NCBI RefSeq assembly: GCF_030272615.1
Contig: NC_081413.1
Location: 720,511,367-720,575,366 of the forward strand
Source of the DNA: Cryptomeria japonica
Lineage: Eukaryota > Streptophyta > Pinopsida > Cupressales > Cupressaceae
Length of the DNA: 64,000 bases
Direction: 5' to 3'
The notes beneath the pieces are model-generated. The model did not search any database and had not been told where the DNA came from. It saw only the letters and a program-made list of their open reading frames with translations. Positions 23,149 to 35,599 of the stretch are shown here, in pieces (within the stretch, counting starts at the first letter, position 1; every line of letters begins with the position of its first letter). Position numbers and translations under genes: made by a program.

Positions 23149-23328
23149 TTTTTAAATCGGTAATGGGCACTATTTAAGGTTTTGAATACTATTGTTGTTC
23201 AAATCTACGAACACACCAACCCAACGAAAGTACCAAGCTTGCGAGCCAAGTGGCCTAGCGAGGATTTGAACCTTGGTGGCGGTTTCACCATGCACGTGTC
23301 TTAACCATTGCACTACATGGGTCACCCC
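23149..23328 (-). mobile_element. tRNA-derived SINE with perfect 17-bp target-site duplication
   Basis: The 180-bp insert is flanked by TACATTGATAAATTGTT at 23132-23148 and 23329-23345. Read on the minus strand it begins GGGGTGACCCATGTAGTGC, has an A box (TAGTGCAATGGTTAAG) and about 40 bp later a B box (GGTTCAAATCC, against the consensus GGTTCGANTCC), and ends in a run of A bases (plus-strand T run at 23149). These are the standard marks of a pol III-transcribed SINE copied by a LINE enzyme. The sharp duplication suggests a fairly recent insertion. The family cannot be named from sequence alone. Confidence 0.88.
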
Positions 23329-23387
23329 TACATTGATAAATTGTTAATTGGAAAGAAAGAGCAAAAATATAAATATTTAAACCACCT

Positions 23388-23987
<600 letters not shown>

Positions 23988-24881
23988 TGATGTAGAGTGG
24001 GCAACAAGAAGGTAAGAAGACCCAATACACCCTTCTCTATCAAATCAAGGCTTATTACAACCCCCAACTAGGGTTCTACACACATACCAATGTAATCAAT
24101 CAACCACAACACTTCCTAAGGAGGGTTTATGCTATTTGAGAATCAAGGTCACTCACCCTATGCCTTGCACCCAATTTTGGTGACTTCCTACTACACCCGG
24201 GTCAAGGAACCCCAAATAGGCATATTCCTTGTAGCCCTTTTTGACTGGTATTTCTCAACTAATTCAAATTTTCCTCAAAGAATCCTAGAAAAAAATTATA
24301 TTTCAGAGTACCCTTTTGGGGATTACATTAAATTCCAAAAGATAGAGTTATGAACCTTCTCTAACTCTCCCAAGCACCTATTAGGATTACAGACCTAATA
24401 GGCCTAATTAGGCTTGTTTTCCAAAGCAACTACTTAAGAATGGGGTTGCAGGACCTAACTCACTCTTTGGGCATGTTAATTAGGTATCTAATGAACCAAA
24501 ACCACCCTTAGACTAGTTCCCAAACTTTCCTTAAGGTGAATGCTCTCTCATTCCTCCTCAAGGCTAGGCTAAACACACGATTTTGTTTCACCTAGGGTAT
24601 GGTGGAAACCATACAAAAACTCACTCCTAGATTCCACCCTTTTGGAATCACAATATACACACCCTCAAACTACATTTCACAAAGGTCCGATGAGTTCCTC
24701 AATAGGATCTGCAAGTTAGGGCCATTATTTTGGTGAAATCCTATGAACCTGATTTCTAAGTGATAGTTTTTGGAAAATTGCCCACAACTTGCTCCAGACT
24801 CCACCAATTTGAGTTAGACCACTTGTATTCAAACCTTCACTCACACCACAATCCAAAAAATTTAAAATTTCATGCCAACCA

Positions 24882-24931
24882 TGTTGGGCTGATGATGATT
24901 GTAATATATTCATCATATGTTGTCATTGATG

Positions 24932-24976
<45 letters not shown>

Positions 24977-25953
24977 CATATTGTCTACTAGTGTAACTTC
25001 AATATTGTTTACACTACAACCGGTATACCAAGAGACAACCAGTGGATATACATTAGTCGACATTGAGACGAAGATCAAGCGGAGATCATGACAAAATATT
25101 CAAGGATAATGGTTCATATATTTAACTCCAACCAGTATTGATTGTTCCAACCGGTATTTGTTGATTGTGTGATGAGTTATCCCACTGAAAAGTTTTTGGT
25201 GGTATTTTTTGTGACGAGTTATGGTGACTTGACCAGATACACTGCACTTAGGAAATTGTGTTATAATTTCTTTAGGCCGACATGAAATCTAAATGTCTAT
25301 ATATTGACATCATAATGAATTATTTTGATATGATATGATGATGATAAGAGAGAGAAAGTGATATGCTATGTGTGAGAGGAGAAAAGTGTTAAGTTGCAGA
25401 GTGTGTTGAATAGAAGTGTTGAAAATGTTTAGAAGGATCTGATCAAGCAAGTATTGTGCTACTTAGACAGATCAAACCATTCCCGTTGTCTTCTAACAAT
25501 TACAGTAGAAGTAAAATCCCCTAATCGGGTAATCTCTAACAAGCTTCTATGTACAAATCCTCTAACAGGGTGATCCATTAGTTTGGATTTAGAAATCCTC
25601 CACCGAGGTTACTCCTAACAGGGTACAAGCTTCTAATCAAGCTTTGGGATCTCTAACCAGATTTGCTCCTAGTAGAACACTTTGTAGACCCTAACCGATC
25701 ATTTATCTATTACTATAGATAGTTAACTTGTGAGTTCCATCTCACCATGGTTTTTACCTATTTGGGTTTTCCACGTATAAATATTTGTGTTATGGTGGAT
25801 GTTTTACTTATTGTGGATGTTGTTATATCATTTTGGATTACATGCATTTTATTTAAAATCTTTGTTAAGTTCATCTACCGGTTACTAGCTAAAGTAGTAT
25901 CATTTTTGGTGGCACTAATTTACCCCCCCTCTCAGTTCTTTTCAAGTCTATCA
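24882..25953 (+). mobile_element. Copia-type solo LTR nested in the chromovirus 3' LTR
   Basis: The 1072-bp segment begins TGTTGGGCTGATG and ends CAAGTCTATCA, flanked by the 5-bp duplication AACCA (24877-24881 and 25954-25958). Near the right end it has the copia block GGGTTTTCCACGTATAAATA (about 25765) and TTACCCCCCCTCTCAG. No internal region is present, so it is the product of LTR-LTR recombination. Confidence 0.92.
24934..24973. repeat. (AC)20 microsatellite inside the copia solo LTR
   Basis: An uninterrupted AC repeat of about 40 bp lies close to the 5' end of the solo LTR. Confidence 0.97.
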
Positions 25954-26514
25954 AACCAATCCTCTGCCATATCGTACAGTACGGAAAACCAATGAAAATG
26001 GGCAAAATCTGAGTTTTTTTGCTTATTCAAACCACCAAATGTTTACATCCAATATCCAACCCACTCACAGATGATCACTAACGCACAAAGAGGCCTTCCC
26101 CCAACAACTACAATTGATTTTCAACTAGTTAGGACAGTTGGAACTTCTTTGCCAATCGGTGGGGAAATGTTGCTTAGCAACTTTTGCAACTTTTTACATC
26201 TTTTGACAACTTTTCAAATTTGACATTCCAAAGCCCCTAATAGACTTTGTAGACCAATCCTAAGCCTAAAACAACTTAGGACAACTTAACAACATACCTC
26301 CCACCCTAGATGAATCCATGATCAGAGTTGGTCACTAGGTTTATAAATGACCTAGAGCCAATTGACCTTACAAGAGGTTCTTTATTACATTCATAGGATC
26401 CAAAGATCCACACTGATCCAAAATACCATCCTAGGGTGTAAGACCACCTACCAACACACAAACAACAAAAAACTCCAAAACCAAGAGGTGCCCTGCACCA
26501 TACTCCCGAGGTTA

Positions 26515-27860
26515 GAAATAACTCAAGTCTCTTGAGTTGGCAAAGCTGGAACCTTGCACACAATCTTCTCCAAAGCCTAGTTTGTCATCCGGGTTGCATC
26601 TTCTAAGGGTTTGTCCTTCCATTGGATTGTACTCATAGTAAGTATGCCTCCTTATTTTCTTACTCACCCTCCTGTTAAGTACATGCTCGACTGCAAGCTT
26701 AGTTTGCCTAGGTAGGTCTTATAACATCTCTTCCTTGCTGGAAGTATCTGAACTTGCATCACACACGTTAGTAACAAGACCTTTATATACATAGATATCA
26801 GAAACATTGAAAGTGTTAGAGAGACCAATATCTGGTTGGAGATCAATCTTGTAGGCATTGCTGCCACATTTTTGGATGATCTTGAAAGGACCTATCTTCT
26901 TCTTCTTCATCAACTTGGTGTATTTATCCTTAGGGAGTCTCTCCTTGAGATGAATCATTACCATATCTCCAACCTTAAACTGCAAATCTCTCCTTTTCTT
27001 ATCTGTTGCATGCTTGTACTTGTCTAAGGTTTTATCTAACCTATCCTTGACTTGTTGATGGATATCCCTCATTACTTTTGCAATGTCCTTTGCTTGTGCA
27101 CTTCTTTTATCTAGATCTTTCACATCTCTCAACTCCAATACACCTCTAGGGTGTGATCCATACACTATTTCAAAGGGACTGTGACTAGTGCTTCTATTCA
27201 CTGAGTCATTATAAGAAAATTATGCTTGAGGAAGTATTTAATCCCATGTAGTTTCTTGATCCTTAGTCAGACACTTTAATAGGTTTCGAAGTGACCTATT
27301 GACGACCTCAGTCTGTCCATCAAATTGTGGATGATAGGCTTATGTGAATGACAAATTGGTACCCAACCTTCTCCAAAGAGTTCGCCAAAAATGTCCAATA
27401 AACTTAGAATCTTTGTTTGAGATAATTGGCAGTTGCAAACCATGTAATCTTACAACCTCCTTGAATAATATACTTGCTATATGGGATGCATTATGTGTGG
27501 TTTTACAAGGTAGAAAGTGAGCCTTTTTGGAAAATCTTTCAACAACTACATAGATGCTATCATGACCCTGTTTAGTCTTTGGAAGTCCTAATACAAAGTC
27601 CATGCTGACTGAATCCCATGGCTTGCTTGGTATGGGCAAAGGAGTATACAAACTTGTATTTGAACTGCTACCCTTGGCCTTTTGACAAATCATACAACCT
27701 TCCACATACTTTATGATCTTAGTCTGCATCTTAGGTTGAAAATAGAATCTCCTAACCAACTCAAGGGTCTTGTCAATCCCAAAATGACCTGTCAATCCCC
27801 CACACTGCTTCTCTTTCACAATGTTTTCCCTCATGGAACCTTTAGGGATGAAAATTTGAC
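26515..27860 (-). pseudogene. Integrase with C-terminal chromodomain of chromovirus C
   Basis: Minus-strand order: zinc-binding region (HFGIDKTLELVRRFYF, then CMICQKAKG near 27690), core with VSMDFVLGLPKT (first Asp kept), IISNKDSKF where the second catalytic Asp is read as Asn, and QTEVVNRSL (Glu kept, near 27290). The GPF module KKIGPFKIIQKCG follows near 26890. A chromodomain comes last (AVEHVLNRRVSKKI, TYYEY, then after a frameshift QWKDKPLEDAT near 26630). Stops occur near 27342, 27230 and 26575. In live elements this enzyme inserts the cDNA, and the chromodomain steers it to marked chromatin. The frame ends within about 30 bases of the 3' LTR, so no further ORF exists. Confidence 0.88.
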
Positions 27861-29296
27861 TTCCCTTGAAAAGTAGACCTTCCTACATAATAAAATCTGA
27901 GAACTCCTTGTGGTACTTGTCACCTATTTTGTGACACACTTGGTATGCTTCTTTGAAATCCTCATCTTCCTGGTACATATCCTTTATGAAATTGATTCCT
28001 ATGCTCTCCAATTGAATCTCCTTCACTGTCAAATTCCTCTTGCTAAGGGAATCAACTACCTTATTTGTTACTCCTTTTTTGTGCTTGATGGTGAAAGTGA
28101 ATGCTTAAAGATATTCCATCCACTTCATATGTCGGTGATTCAACTTGTCCTGCCTATTCAAGAAACTCAGAGCATGGTTATCAATATAGACTATAAATTC
28201 CTTTGGCAACAAATAATGCCTCCATTTCCTCAAGGATTGGACCATTGCATACATCTCTAGGTCATAGGTTGAGTACTTTTATTTGGCCTCATTCAATTTT
28301 TCACTAAAGAAGGTTACTGGTCTACCTTCTTGACTCAAGAATCCCCCTAGTGCCTTGTTGCTTGCATCATATTCTATGGTGAAAACCTTATGAAAATCAA
28401 GTAAAACCAATATAGGTTTCTCTACTACTCTTTTTATCAAATACTCAAAGGACTTATCTGCTTCACTAGTCCATACAAACTGACATTTTCTACCCCCTTT
28501 GATAGTATCAATCACAGGTGCACATACACCACTAAAATTCTTAATGAACTTCCTATAGAAGCTTGCAAGACCATGAAAACTCTTTACCTCACTTGCATTT
28601 ATAGGTGTAGGCCAATTGAGGATTGCTTCCACCTTGGATGGATCCATCTTGAGGCTGCTCTTGGAGATTACAAAACCAAGAAACACCAACTCTTCCTGCA
28701 AGAAGACACATTTCTCCAAATTGATCTTCAACTATTCTTCATTCAATATTTTCAATACCAAATCTAGATGTGTTAGATTGTCATCGCTATTCTTGCTAAA
28801 AATAAAAATATCATCTAAGTACACAACAACAAAATGATTGATAAAAGGTTTCAAGACTTCATTCATGAGTCTCATGAATGTACTAGGGGCATTTGAGAAG
28901 GCAAATGGCATAATTAGCCATTCATAAAGTCCTTCATTTGTTTTGAATGATGTCTCCCACTCATCTCCCTCTCTTATCCTGATTTGATGGTAACCGCTCT
29001 TCAAATCCACCTTAGAGTAGTACTTGGCTCTTGCTAGACAACCCATCAAGTCCTCTATCTGAGGCATAGGGAGCCTATACCGGATTGTGATCTTATTTAT
29101 GGCTCTTGAGTTTGTACATGACCTCCATGTACCTTATTTCTTAGGAGCCAATACTGCAGGGACATCACAAGGGCTAATGCTCTTCCTTATGAACCCTTTT
29201 TCTAGCAACTCATGTACTTGCCTTGCAAGCTCTTCATTTTGATTAGGGGTCAATTTATATGATGCTTTGTTGGGAAATGTTGAGCCTGGTATGAGG
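27861..29296 (-). pseudogene. Reverse transcriptase and RNase H of chromovirus C
   Basis: The reverse transcriptase has [20 protein letters not shown], the YLDD box ([13 protein letters not shown] near 28815) and the thumb FLGFVISK. The RNase H domain begins at FTIEYDASNKALGGFLSQEG near 28380. Frame-breaking stops include a TAG at 28732-28734, where homologous frames suggest Gln (CAG), a TAA after NEAK at 28276-28278, and a TAA near 29134. The catalytic aspartates of the reverse transcriptase are intact, so death came by stops rather than by loss of the active site. Confidence 0.9.
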
Positions 29297-30160
29297 TCAA
29301 TATAGTGACTCACATCTCTGAAAGGTGGTAGGGTCTCTGGTTTGCTTCCTGCAACTTTCCAACAACTCTTTTACTTCCCTAGGACCTGCAATCCTTTCTT
29401 GCACCTTGTCTTCCTCTTTCTTTCTCACTTCTTCTCTTGGCTTCACTACTATGGCAAAGCATGGGGTACCCTTCTCTTTGATTGTCTGCATAAACTCCTC
29501 TTTACCTACTATCATGATACTAGTCACAACATGACTATCCTTACCATCATCTGGTAGTGGAGTCATAGTGTATTGCACATCATCTTTGGTCAACTTGTAA
29601 ATTTTTTTTCTCCCATCATGTCTCAAGTTTACATCATACTGCCATGGTCTTCCAAGGAGTAAGTGGCAAGCATCCATATCTGCAACATCACACAAAATCT
29701 TGTCTCTATATTCTCCTATTTGGAAATCAACCCAAACTTGTTCACTTACTAAGGCTTGTTGCTCTTTGCTCAACCAGAAGACTTTGTAGGGGCAGGGGTG
29801 AGGAATTTTTTTCAATCCAAGCTTGCTAACCATCTTAGTTGAAGCAAGATTATCATTTGACCCTGAGTCCACAATGACTCTACATACCTTTCCACTTACC
29901 TTGCAAGTAGTTCTAAATAGTGTCTTCCTCTGTGGTGGCTCCTTGACGGTTGGTACCTTCAAGAGGGTCCTTTGGAACATCAGACACTCCCCTTGCTCTA
30001 GATCTGCATATCTTGAAGGTGAGTTCACACTTTGGGTGTCCTCCTCCTGTGCCAAATGAACTCTCCTTTCTCCACCTTGACTATTAGAGCCTTGTTTTTC
30101 TAGGCATCTAATTGATTGATGGCCAACTTGATTACATGTAAAACATCTTCTGGTGAACAC
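29297..30160 (-). pseudogene. Zinc knuckle and protease region of chromovirus C
   Basis: An open stretch of 287 codons starts with a CCHC knuckle (CFTCNQVGHQSIRC, spacing C-2-C-4-H-4-C). The aspartic protease site VIVDSGSNDNLAS follows about 95 residues on, and the conserved protease end LLLGRPWQYDV after about 165. The frame continues towards the reverse transcriptase. It is open here without stops, but lies in a polyprotein broken on both sides. The first codon is not ATG, as expected for an internal part of a polyprotein. Confidence 0.88.
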
Positions 30161-30330
30161 ATTGGCTCCTCTACCCCTAAATATACCTCAGCCATTTGGT
30201 CTCCTTCCTCTGAAACTACCTAGGTGTGACTTGGTTCTCCTTCTGATTCCTACTTACTTGACTCTCCTTGTGGTTTAGGAGATGTTTCTCTTCCACCAAA
30301 TCTGCCTCTTCCTCTAAAGTTACCTCCTCT

Positions 30331-31125
30331 TCATCTATCTTGATGGTCTCCCTTTCTTCTAAACTTTTCTTCAATCCTTAGTGCCATCTGATAGCATTTG
30401 TGAACTGTCTCAGGATTGAAGAGACTGAACTCATCTTGAATGACATACTTGAGGCCATTCATGTATCTTGCCAACTTTTGCTTCTCATTCTCTGACACCT
30501 TTTCTCTCAAGGACAATTTATGAAACTCTTTTGTGTATCCATTGACATCCAAATCCTTTTTTCTTAGGCTATGGAACTTATTGTGTATTGTCACTTCATA
30601 GTTTTCAGGTACAAATTGTCTTTTCACCTCTGCAACCATCCTCTTCCATGATGAGATGGGGTTCTTTCCCTCTTCTACTCTCTCATTTTGCAAGAAGTTC
30701 CACCAACTAAGGGCAGATCCTTTCATCTTGGATTTAATAGTCTTCATCTTTTGGTTATCAAGCACATCTTCACACTCAAAGTGGTTCTCTAAGGCCTCCA
30801 ACCAATCCATGACCTCCTCTGGGTTCATCTTCTCAGTAAACACAAACATACTTTCTTTGTCATCTTCGCTCCCTACTATCCCAAAGGATTCAAGGAAAAT
30901 TCTCTGATATGTAGGTATCCTTTCTCTTGTCTGCAAAAGGACACCATCCTCATTCCTTTATTATTCTTCTTCTTTAGAGTCTCCTTTCTTCTTATCCATC
31001 TTACCCATCAACCTATCCAATTCTTTTCTCGTCTCTTTGTTGGTTGCCGCCTACTCTCTTACCAACTTGGCCGATTCATTGTTGGTCACCCTCCTTCCAT
31101 CACTAGTGTCTTCTCCTTCTGACAT
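30331..31125 (-). pseudogene. Gag of chromovirus C
   Basis: The frame starts at ATG 31125 (MSEGEDTSDGRR), 32 bases inside the primer-site region, and has an in-frame TAG after LVRE (Gln codon expected) and TAA TAA near 30960. It then has an open stretch with the retrotransposon gag core: MDWLEALENHFE, ALSWWNFL, and SLREKVSENEKQKLARYMNG. Gag forms the particle that packages element RNA. The short gap 30161-30330 joins it to the zinc knuckle and is also frame-broken. Confidence 0.85.
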
Positions 31126-31157
31126 ATTTCCAACCTCCTTCTAACCTCAATAACCTT

Positions 31158-31173
31158 TAAGGCTCTGATACCA
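31158..31173 (-). promoter_or_regulatory. Primer-binding site of chromovirus C
   Basis: The minus strand reads TGGTATCAGAGCCTTA two bases after the 5' LTR end TGCATCA; this is complementary to the 3' end of initiator methionine tRNA, as used by many plant LTR elements. Confidence 0.9.
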
Positions 31174-31175
31174 CC

Positions 31176-32612
31176 TGATGCAGAGTGGGAAACAAGAAGG
31201 TAAGAAGACCCAATACACCCTTCTCTGCCAAACCAAGGCTTATCGCAACCCCCAACTAGGGTTCTACACACATACCAATGTAATAAGTCAACCACAACAC
31301 TTCCTAAGGAAGTTTTAGGATATTTGACAATAAAGGTCACTCACCATATTCCTTTCACTCAATTTTGGTGGCTTCCTACTACACCCGGGTCAAGGAACCC
31401 CAAACAGGCCTATTCCTTGTAGCCCTTTTTGATCAGTATTTCTCAACTAATTAAAATTTTCCTCAAAGAATCCTAGGAAAAATTACATTTAAGAGTACCT
31501 TTTTGGGGCTTACATTCAATTCCAAAAGATATATTTATGACCCTTCTCCTGCACCCCCAAGTACCTATTGGGATTACAGACCTAATAGGCCTAATTAGGT
31601 TTGTTTTCCAAAGCAACTACTTAAGAATGGGGTTGAAAAACCTAAAAAAATCCTTGGTAATGTTACTTAGGTAACTAATGAACCAAAACCTCCCTTATAC
31701 CGGTTCCCAAACTCTCCTTAGGTGATTGTTCTCTGATTCCTCCTCAAGGCTAGGCTAAGCACATGGTTTTGTTTAACCTAGGGTATGTTGGAAACCACAC
31801 CAAAACTCACTCCCAGATTCCACCCTTTATGAATAAAAATTATAAAAAACCCTCAACCTACATTTACCAAAGGGTCTATTAGTTTCTCAATAAGATTTGC
31901 AAGTTAGGGCCATTCTTTTGGTGAAACCCTATGAATCGGATTTCTGAGTGAGAGTTTTTGAAAAACTGCTCACAACTTGCTCCAGACTCCACCAATTTGA
32001 GTTAGAACACTTGCATTCAAGCCTGTACTCACACCAAAATCCAACAAATTAAAAATTTCATGCCAACCAATCCTCTATTAGATCATACAATATGGAAAAC
32101 TAGTGAAAATGGGCAAAATCTGAGTTTTTTTATTTATTCAAACCACCAACTTCTTACATCAAATATTCAACCCACTCATGTATGATCTCTAAGGAAAAAA
32201 TAGGGCTTCCTCCAATGAATACAACTAATTTTCAACTAGTTAGGACCGTTGGAACTTCTTTGCCAATCGATGGGGAAATGTTGCTTAGGAACTTTTGCAA
32301 CTTTTTACATCTTTTGACAACTTTTCAAATTTGACATTCCAAAGCCCCTAATGGACTTTGTAGACCAATCCTAAGCCTAAAAAAACTTAGGAAAACTTAA
32401 CAACATACCTCCTACCCTAGATGAACCCATGATCATAGTTGGTCACTAGGATTATAAATGACCTAGAGCCAATTGACCTTACAAGAGGTTCTTTATTACA
32501 TTCATATGATCCAAAGATCTACACTGATCCAAAACACCATCCTAGGGTGTAAGACCACCTACCAACACACAAACAACAAAAAAAATCTAAAACCAAGAGG
32601 TTCCCTGCACCA
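31176..32612 (-). mobile_element. 5' LTR of chromovirus C
   Basis: This 1437-bp LTR is intact and serves as the reference copy for the 3' LTR at 23988-26500 and the solo LTR at 60686-62123. On the minus strand it starts TGGTGCAGGG and ends CTCTGCATCA. Confidence 0.92.
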
Positions 32613-33738
32613 TGTTGAGACAAGGGTTGAATCAACATATATTAAAGCATAATCAATTTAACTAGTCAATTATCATTCATTCTATTTACCACAAGTGCAA
32701 AAGTAAAGATTTGAAAAACATAATAAAAATCACACATATACACCAAGATTTTACATGGAAAATCCAATGAGGGAAAAATCATGGTGAGAACTATTCCACT
32801 ATATGAAAAACAAGTTAGAATGTTTTAAGCTCAAGGCCAAGAAGCTCACTGCCACTGATATGGACTTGCAAGATTGAGGCACACAAACTCAGGGCAAGAT
32901 ACAAAAATACTTGTAGATTTTGAAGATCACTTCTCCAGGGCAAGATACATTATATATGAAAGAGAAACATCAATATGATTTAGCTACACACAATTGCTTC
33001 CATTGATATGTTGATTACAATTCATTGTTAAAACACATATGAAACTGACTTCATTACCGCTTTATTATATTTTTGAGCCTTTGCACAACTTTATATACAC
33101 TTCGCACAACACACACAAGTCATACATTCATATCCAAAATGATTTCATCCTTTATATACCATTGGCAATTAAAAAACATCAATTAGGTTGGCCTAATTAG
33201 ATGTAATGTGTAGGATCACAACAATTGGCCCAAAAATAACCTTGAAGGAAATACAAAAGGTAAAGTGAAACATGTGAGGCACCACACGATGTCGACAAAC
33301 TTTCCAGATTATTTGAAAATGATTCCTATAATTCTGCATGCTATTGCATGAACCAAAACATCACAAATCAACTCCAAATGATAAAACAGTTAAGATACAC
33401 TAACTCAACTTACTCCAATTATAACACAAACCAATAAAAACACTCATGTATGCTCAACATACCATCACCTAATATCAAAAATCCAAATCATCAGACCACA
33501 TCACCAAAATACCTGAAGGCAAAGGAATGTAACACATTCTTGTACATTGTCACTGTACAAACCTGAATTCGGATCAATATAATTCAAATTGTAGGCCAAA
33601 TGGGAATCTAAAAACTGGAATAAACTCTGCATTTGCATCCATCAATATTATATTTCAATCCCAAGAACTGATGAAACATATGTGCCATAATGCAGACCAA
33701 AATCTAAACGAACTCTAACAGTCTATTCACTGGAAATT
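32613..33738 (-). mobile_element. Copia-type LTR-like sequence
   Basis: Read on the minus strand the segment contains GGATTTTCCATGTAAAATC (about 32755) and an associated block typical of the copia LTRs in this window. TGTTGAGACAAGGG at 32613 could be its plus-strand outer end. No internal coding region is present and the right boundary is not clear. The chromovirus inserted at or very near its edge. Confidence 0.4.
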
Positions 33739-34594
33739 TGTTGGCATGATTGGGATAAGTGATGTAGATGAAAAATGGTGACTGAACCGGTAAAGGACTA
33801 TTTGTGATGACATTGTGATGACGAGATTGAGATTGCATGATCAGATGAATTTGATCAGTTATTTGTGTTGTCATTGATGGCAACTGATGTGTACTATGTT
33901 GTGTTTTGTCATCTAAGTCTTTTGGTTTACTGGAAATTCCTTACCAGTATTATATATAATGAACTGGGAATTACGACCTTAACTAGTAAACGAGGAATGT
34001 TTTGATTTGATTTGGTGATTAGTGATGACTGAAGTGTTGTGGTTTGTAATGTGAGCTTGTATCATTGTAATATGTATCTGACCAAAACCGCATCATGTTT
34101 TGGTTATCGAAAAATCATGTTTATGATTTTTGTTGTGTTTTTGCTAGGGTTTAAGAATGGTTTAAGGACCGGTAAAGAATTATCTTATCCGGTAATGATT
34201 TTTGGTTTGGCGGTGATCTACATCAAGTTCAAATGTTAGTGATGATGTGGCACAAACTGCATGAAGTGTTTGAAAGATGTTTTGGCATGTTTGGAGAGCG
34301 AATTTCTTGGGAATATGCAAAGTGCTTAGTGGAGTGTTCTAAGGGTTTGACTTTGTATTAGATCGAGATGTGATGATCATTAAATGGTTGTAATTGATTT
34401 GTAATTGATTGTAATGCTTCATATGATGATCAATGATGATCTGTAATGATTTGTAAAAGATCTGTGGTGATCTATGTTGTAAGTCTTAGGGTTTTATAAC
34501 TGACTAAGTTGAAAAGGTTATTTATGTCGGTATAGTTGATGTTTGTTGTGTCGGTGGTTTTGAGAAAAGTGTGAAGCCAAACTAGAGTATGAGA
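33739..34594 (+). mobile_element. Truncated 5' LTR of the outer copia element B
   Basis: TGTTGGCATGATTGGG at 33739 resembles the LTR starts of the related copia element F (TGTTGGCATTTGCATG) and of element D. Copia-family words such as GTTGTCATTGATGGC and ACCGGTAA follow. The LTR stops at 34594 where the minus-strand element D begins. Assignment to element B is inferred from orientation and position. Confidence 0.5.
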
Positions 34595-35379
34595 TGTTAG
34601 GATTCCCACAGATACAAAAGGGGGGGGGTAATTAGTATCTAACTAGTTATTAGAATTTCTTAACTTAAAACATGTAGAGCAAATTAAACTGTGTACCGGT
34701 AAGCAAAAAATAATGCAATAAATAGAGATAAAAGCAACCACTTGAAAGACACACCATAACACAACATTTTAATGAGGAAATCCAGTGTGGGAAAAACCTC
34801 GGTGGGATTTGTGACCCACAATATTCACTTACTGGCCAATAAGAGAATATTACTATTACAAAAGGGGCCTGCACATGTAGGAAGGCCAAGTGCCTAGAGC
34901 TCATTGCTCAAAATAGAAGTCTCACTGACTTACAAAAATGGATTATATAAATCTAGTGTCTTGTACTACTTTAGAATAGCATCTATAATGCCAGATCTAG
35001 TACCGGTTTCTACTCTGCTTCTTACATAAACCCTTAACCTATATTTCGCATAATAGGTCTGCTTAATTACATTCCTTATCTTACTCATAAATACTCTACA
35101 ATGATCTCTCTTATATAAGAGTCATTTTACATCATGCCAAGTCGGCTTATAAAGATTTTACAACAATAAACAAAATATATTATAACAAAAATCTTGTCGG
35201 CCTCTGTGCCGATATGCTTTCTTTCACTGCCGGTGCCAGTGGTCTGAGTGTCGGTGTAGAGTCTAATCTTGGTAATTCCGGTGAATTGCCTTGTCGGTGT
35301 CATAGGATTGTAAGGTTGCCATCAATGACAAAAACTTCAATCACTTACAATGTCTCATTGGAGTGTGCATATGCCAACA
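34595..35379 (-). mobile_element. 3' LTR of element D
   Basis: On the minus strand the 785-bp LTR starts TGTTGGCATATGC and ends CCTAACA. It includes the copia features of a C-run (plus-strand G-run at 34621) and the block near 34790 (GTGGGAAAAACCTCGGTGGG). The polypurine tract CCAAAGGGGGAGAT lies directly upstream (plus 35393-35380). Confidence 0.8.
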
Positions 35380-35599
35380 ATCTCCCCCTTTGGCATTGAT
35401 GGCAACACTCATGAGAAAATTTCAAAAGTGTATCCAAAACTTGTAATCTAAAAATTGTTTCCAAATATATGTATCAAAATATATGAGCTCCCCCTAAGTA
35501 GGTGAGTCCTTTGCCTGATTATTTTCTCATACCACTACTCCCCCTTTGGCATCAATGACAAAGGTTGTCAAGGTGTCAATAGAGTTGTAGTTTTCTGCC

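Larger units (their letters stand above)
23988..26500 (-). mobile_element. 3' LTR of chromovirus C, split by a copia solo LTR
   Basis: The ends TGATGTAGAG (plus 23988) and CTGCACCA (plus 26500) match the 5' LTR at 31176-32612. The interior alignment breaks at CATGCCAACCA (24881) and resumes at AACCAATCCTC (25954). Confidence 0.9.
23988..32612 (-). mobile_element. Ty3/gypsy chromovirus C, complete in structure, dead by mutation
   Basis: On the minus strand the element runs: 5' LTR (32612-31176, TGGTGCAGGG...TGCATCA), primer site TGGTATCAGAGCC, gag, CCHC knuckle, protease, reverse transcriptase, RNase H, integrase with chromodomain, then the 3' LTR (26500-23988). The LTRs are about 1437 bp, once the 1077-bp nested insertion and its duplication are removed from the 3' copy, and differ by roughly 9% by eye, so the insertion is old. 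A solo LTR of the same family sits at 60686-62123 in the opposite orientation. Confidence 0.92.

Noticed and set aside
23200-23326. A functional tRNA gene
   Set aside because: A and B boxes are present, but the rest does not fold as a tRNA and the unit has SINE ends and a target duplication.
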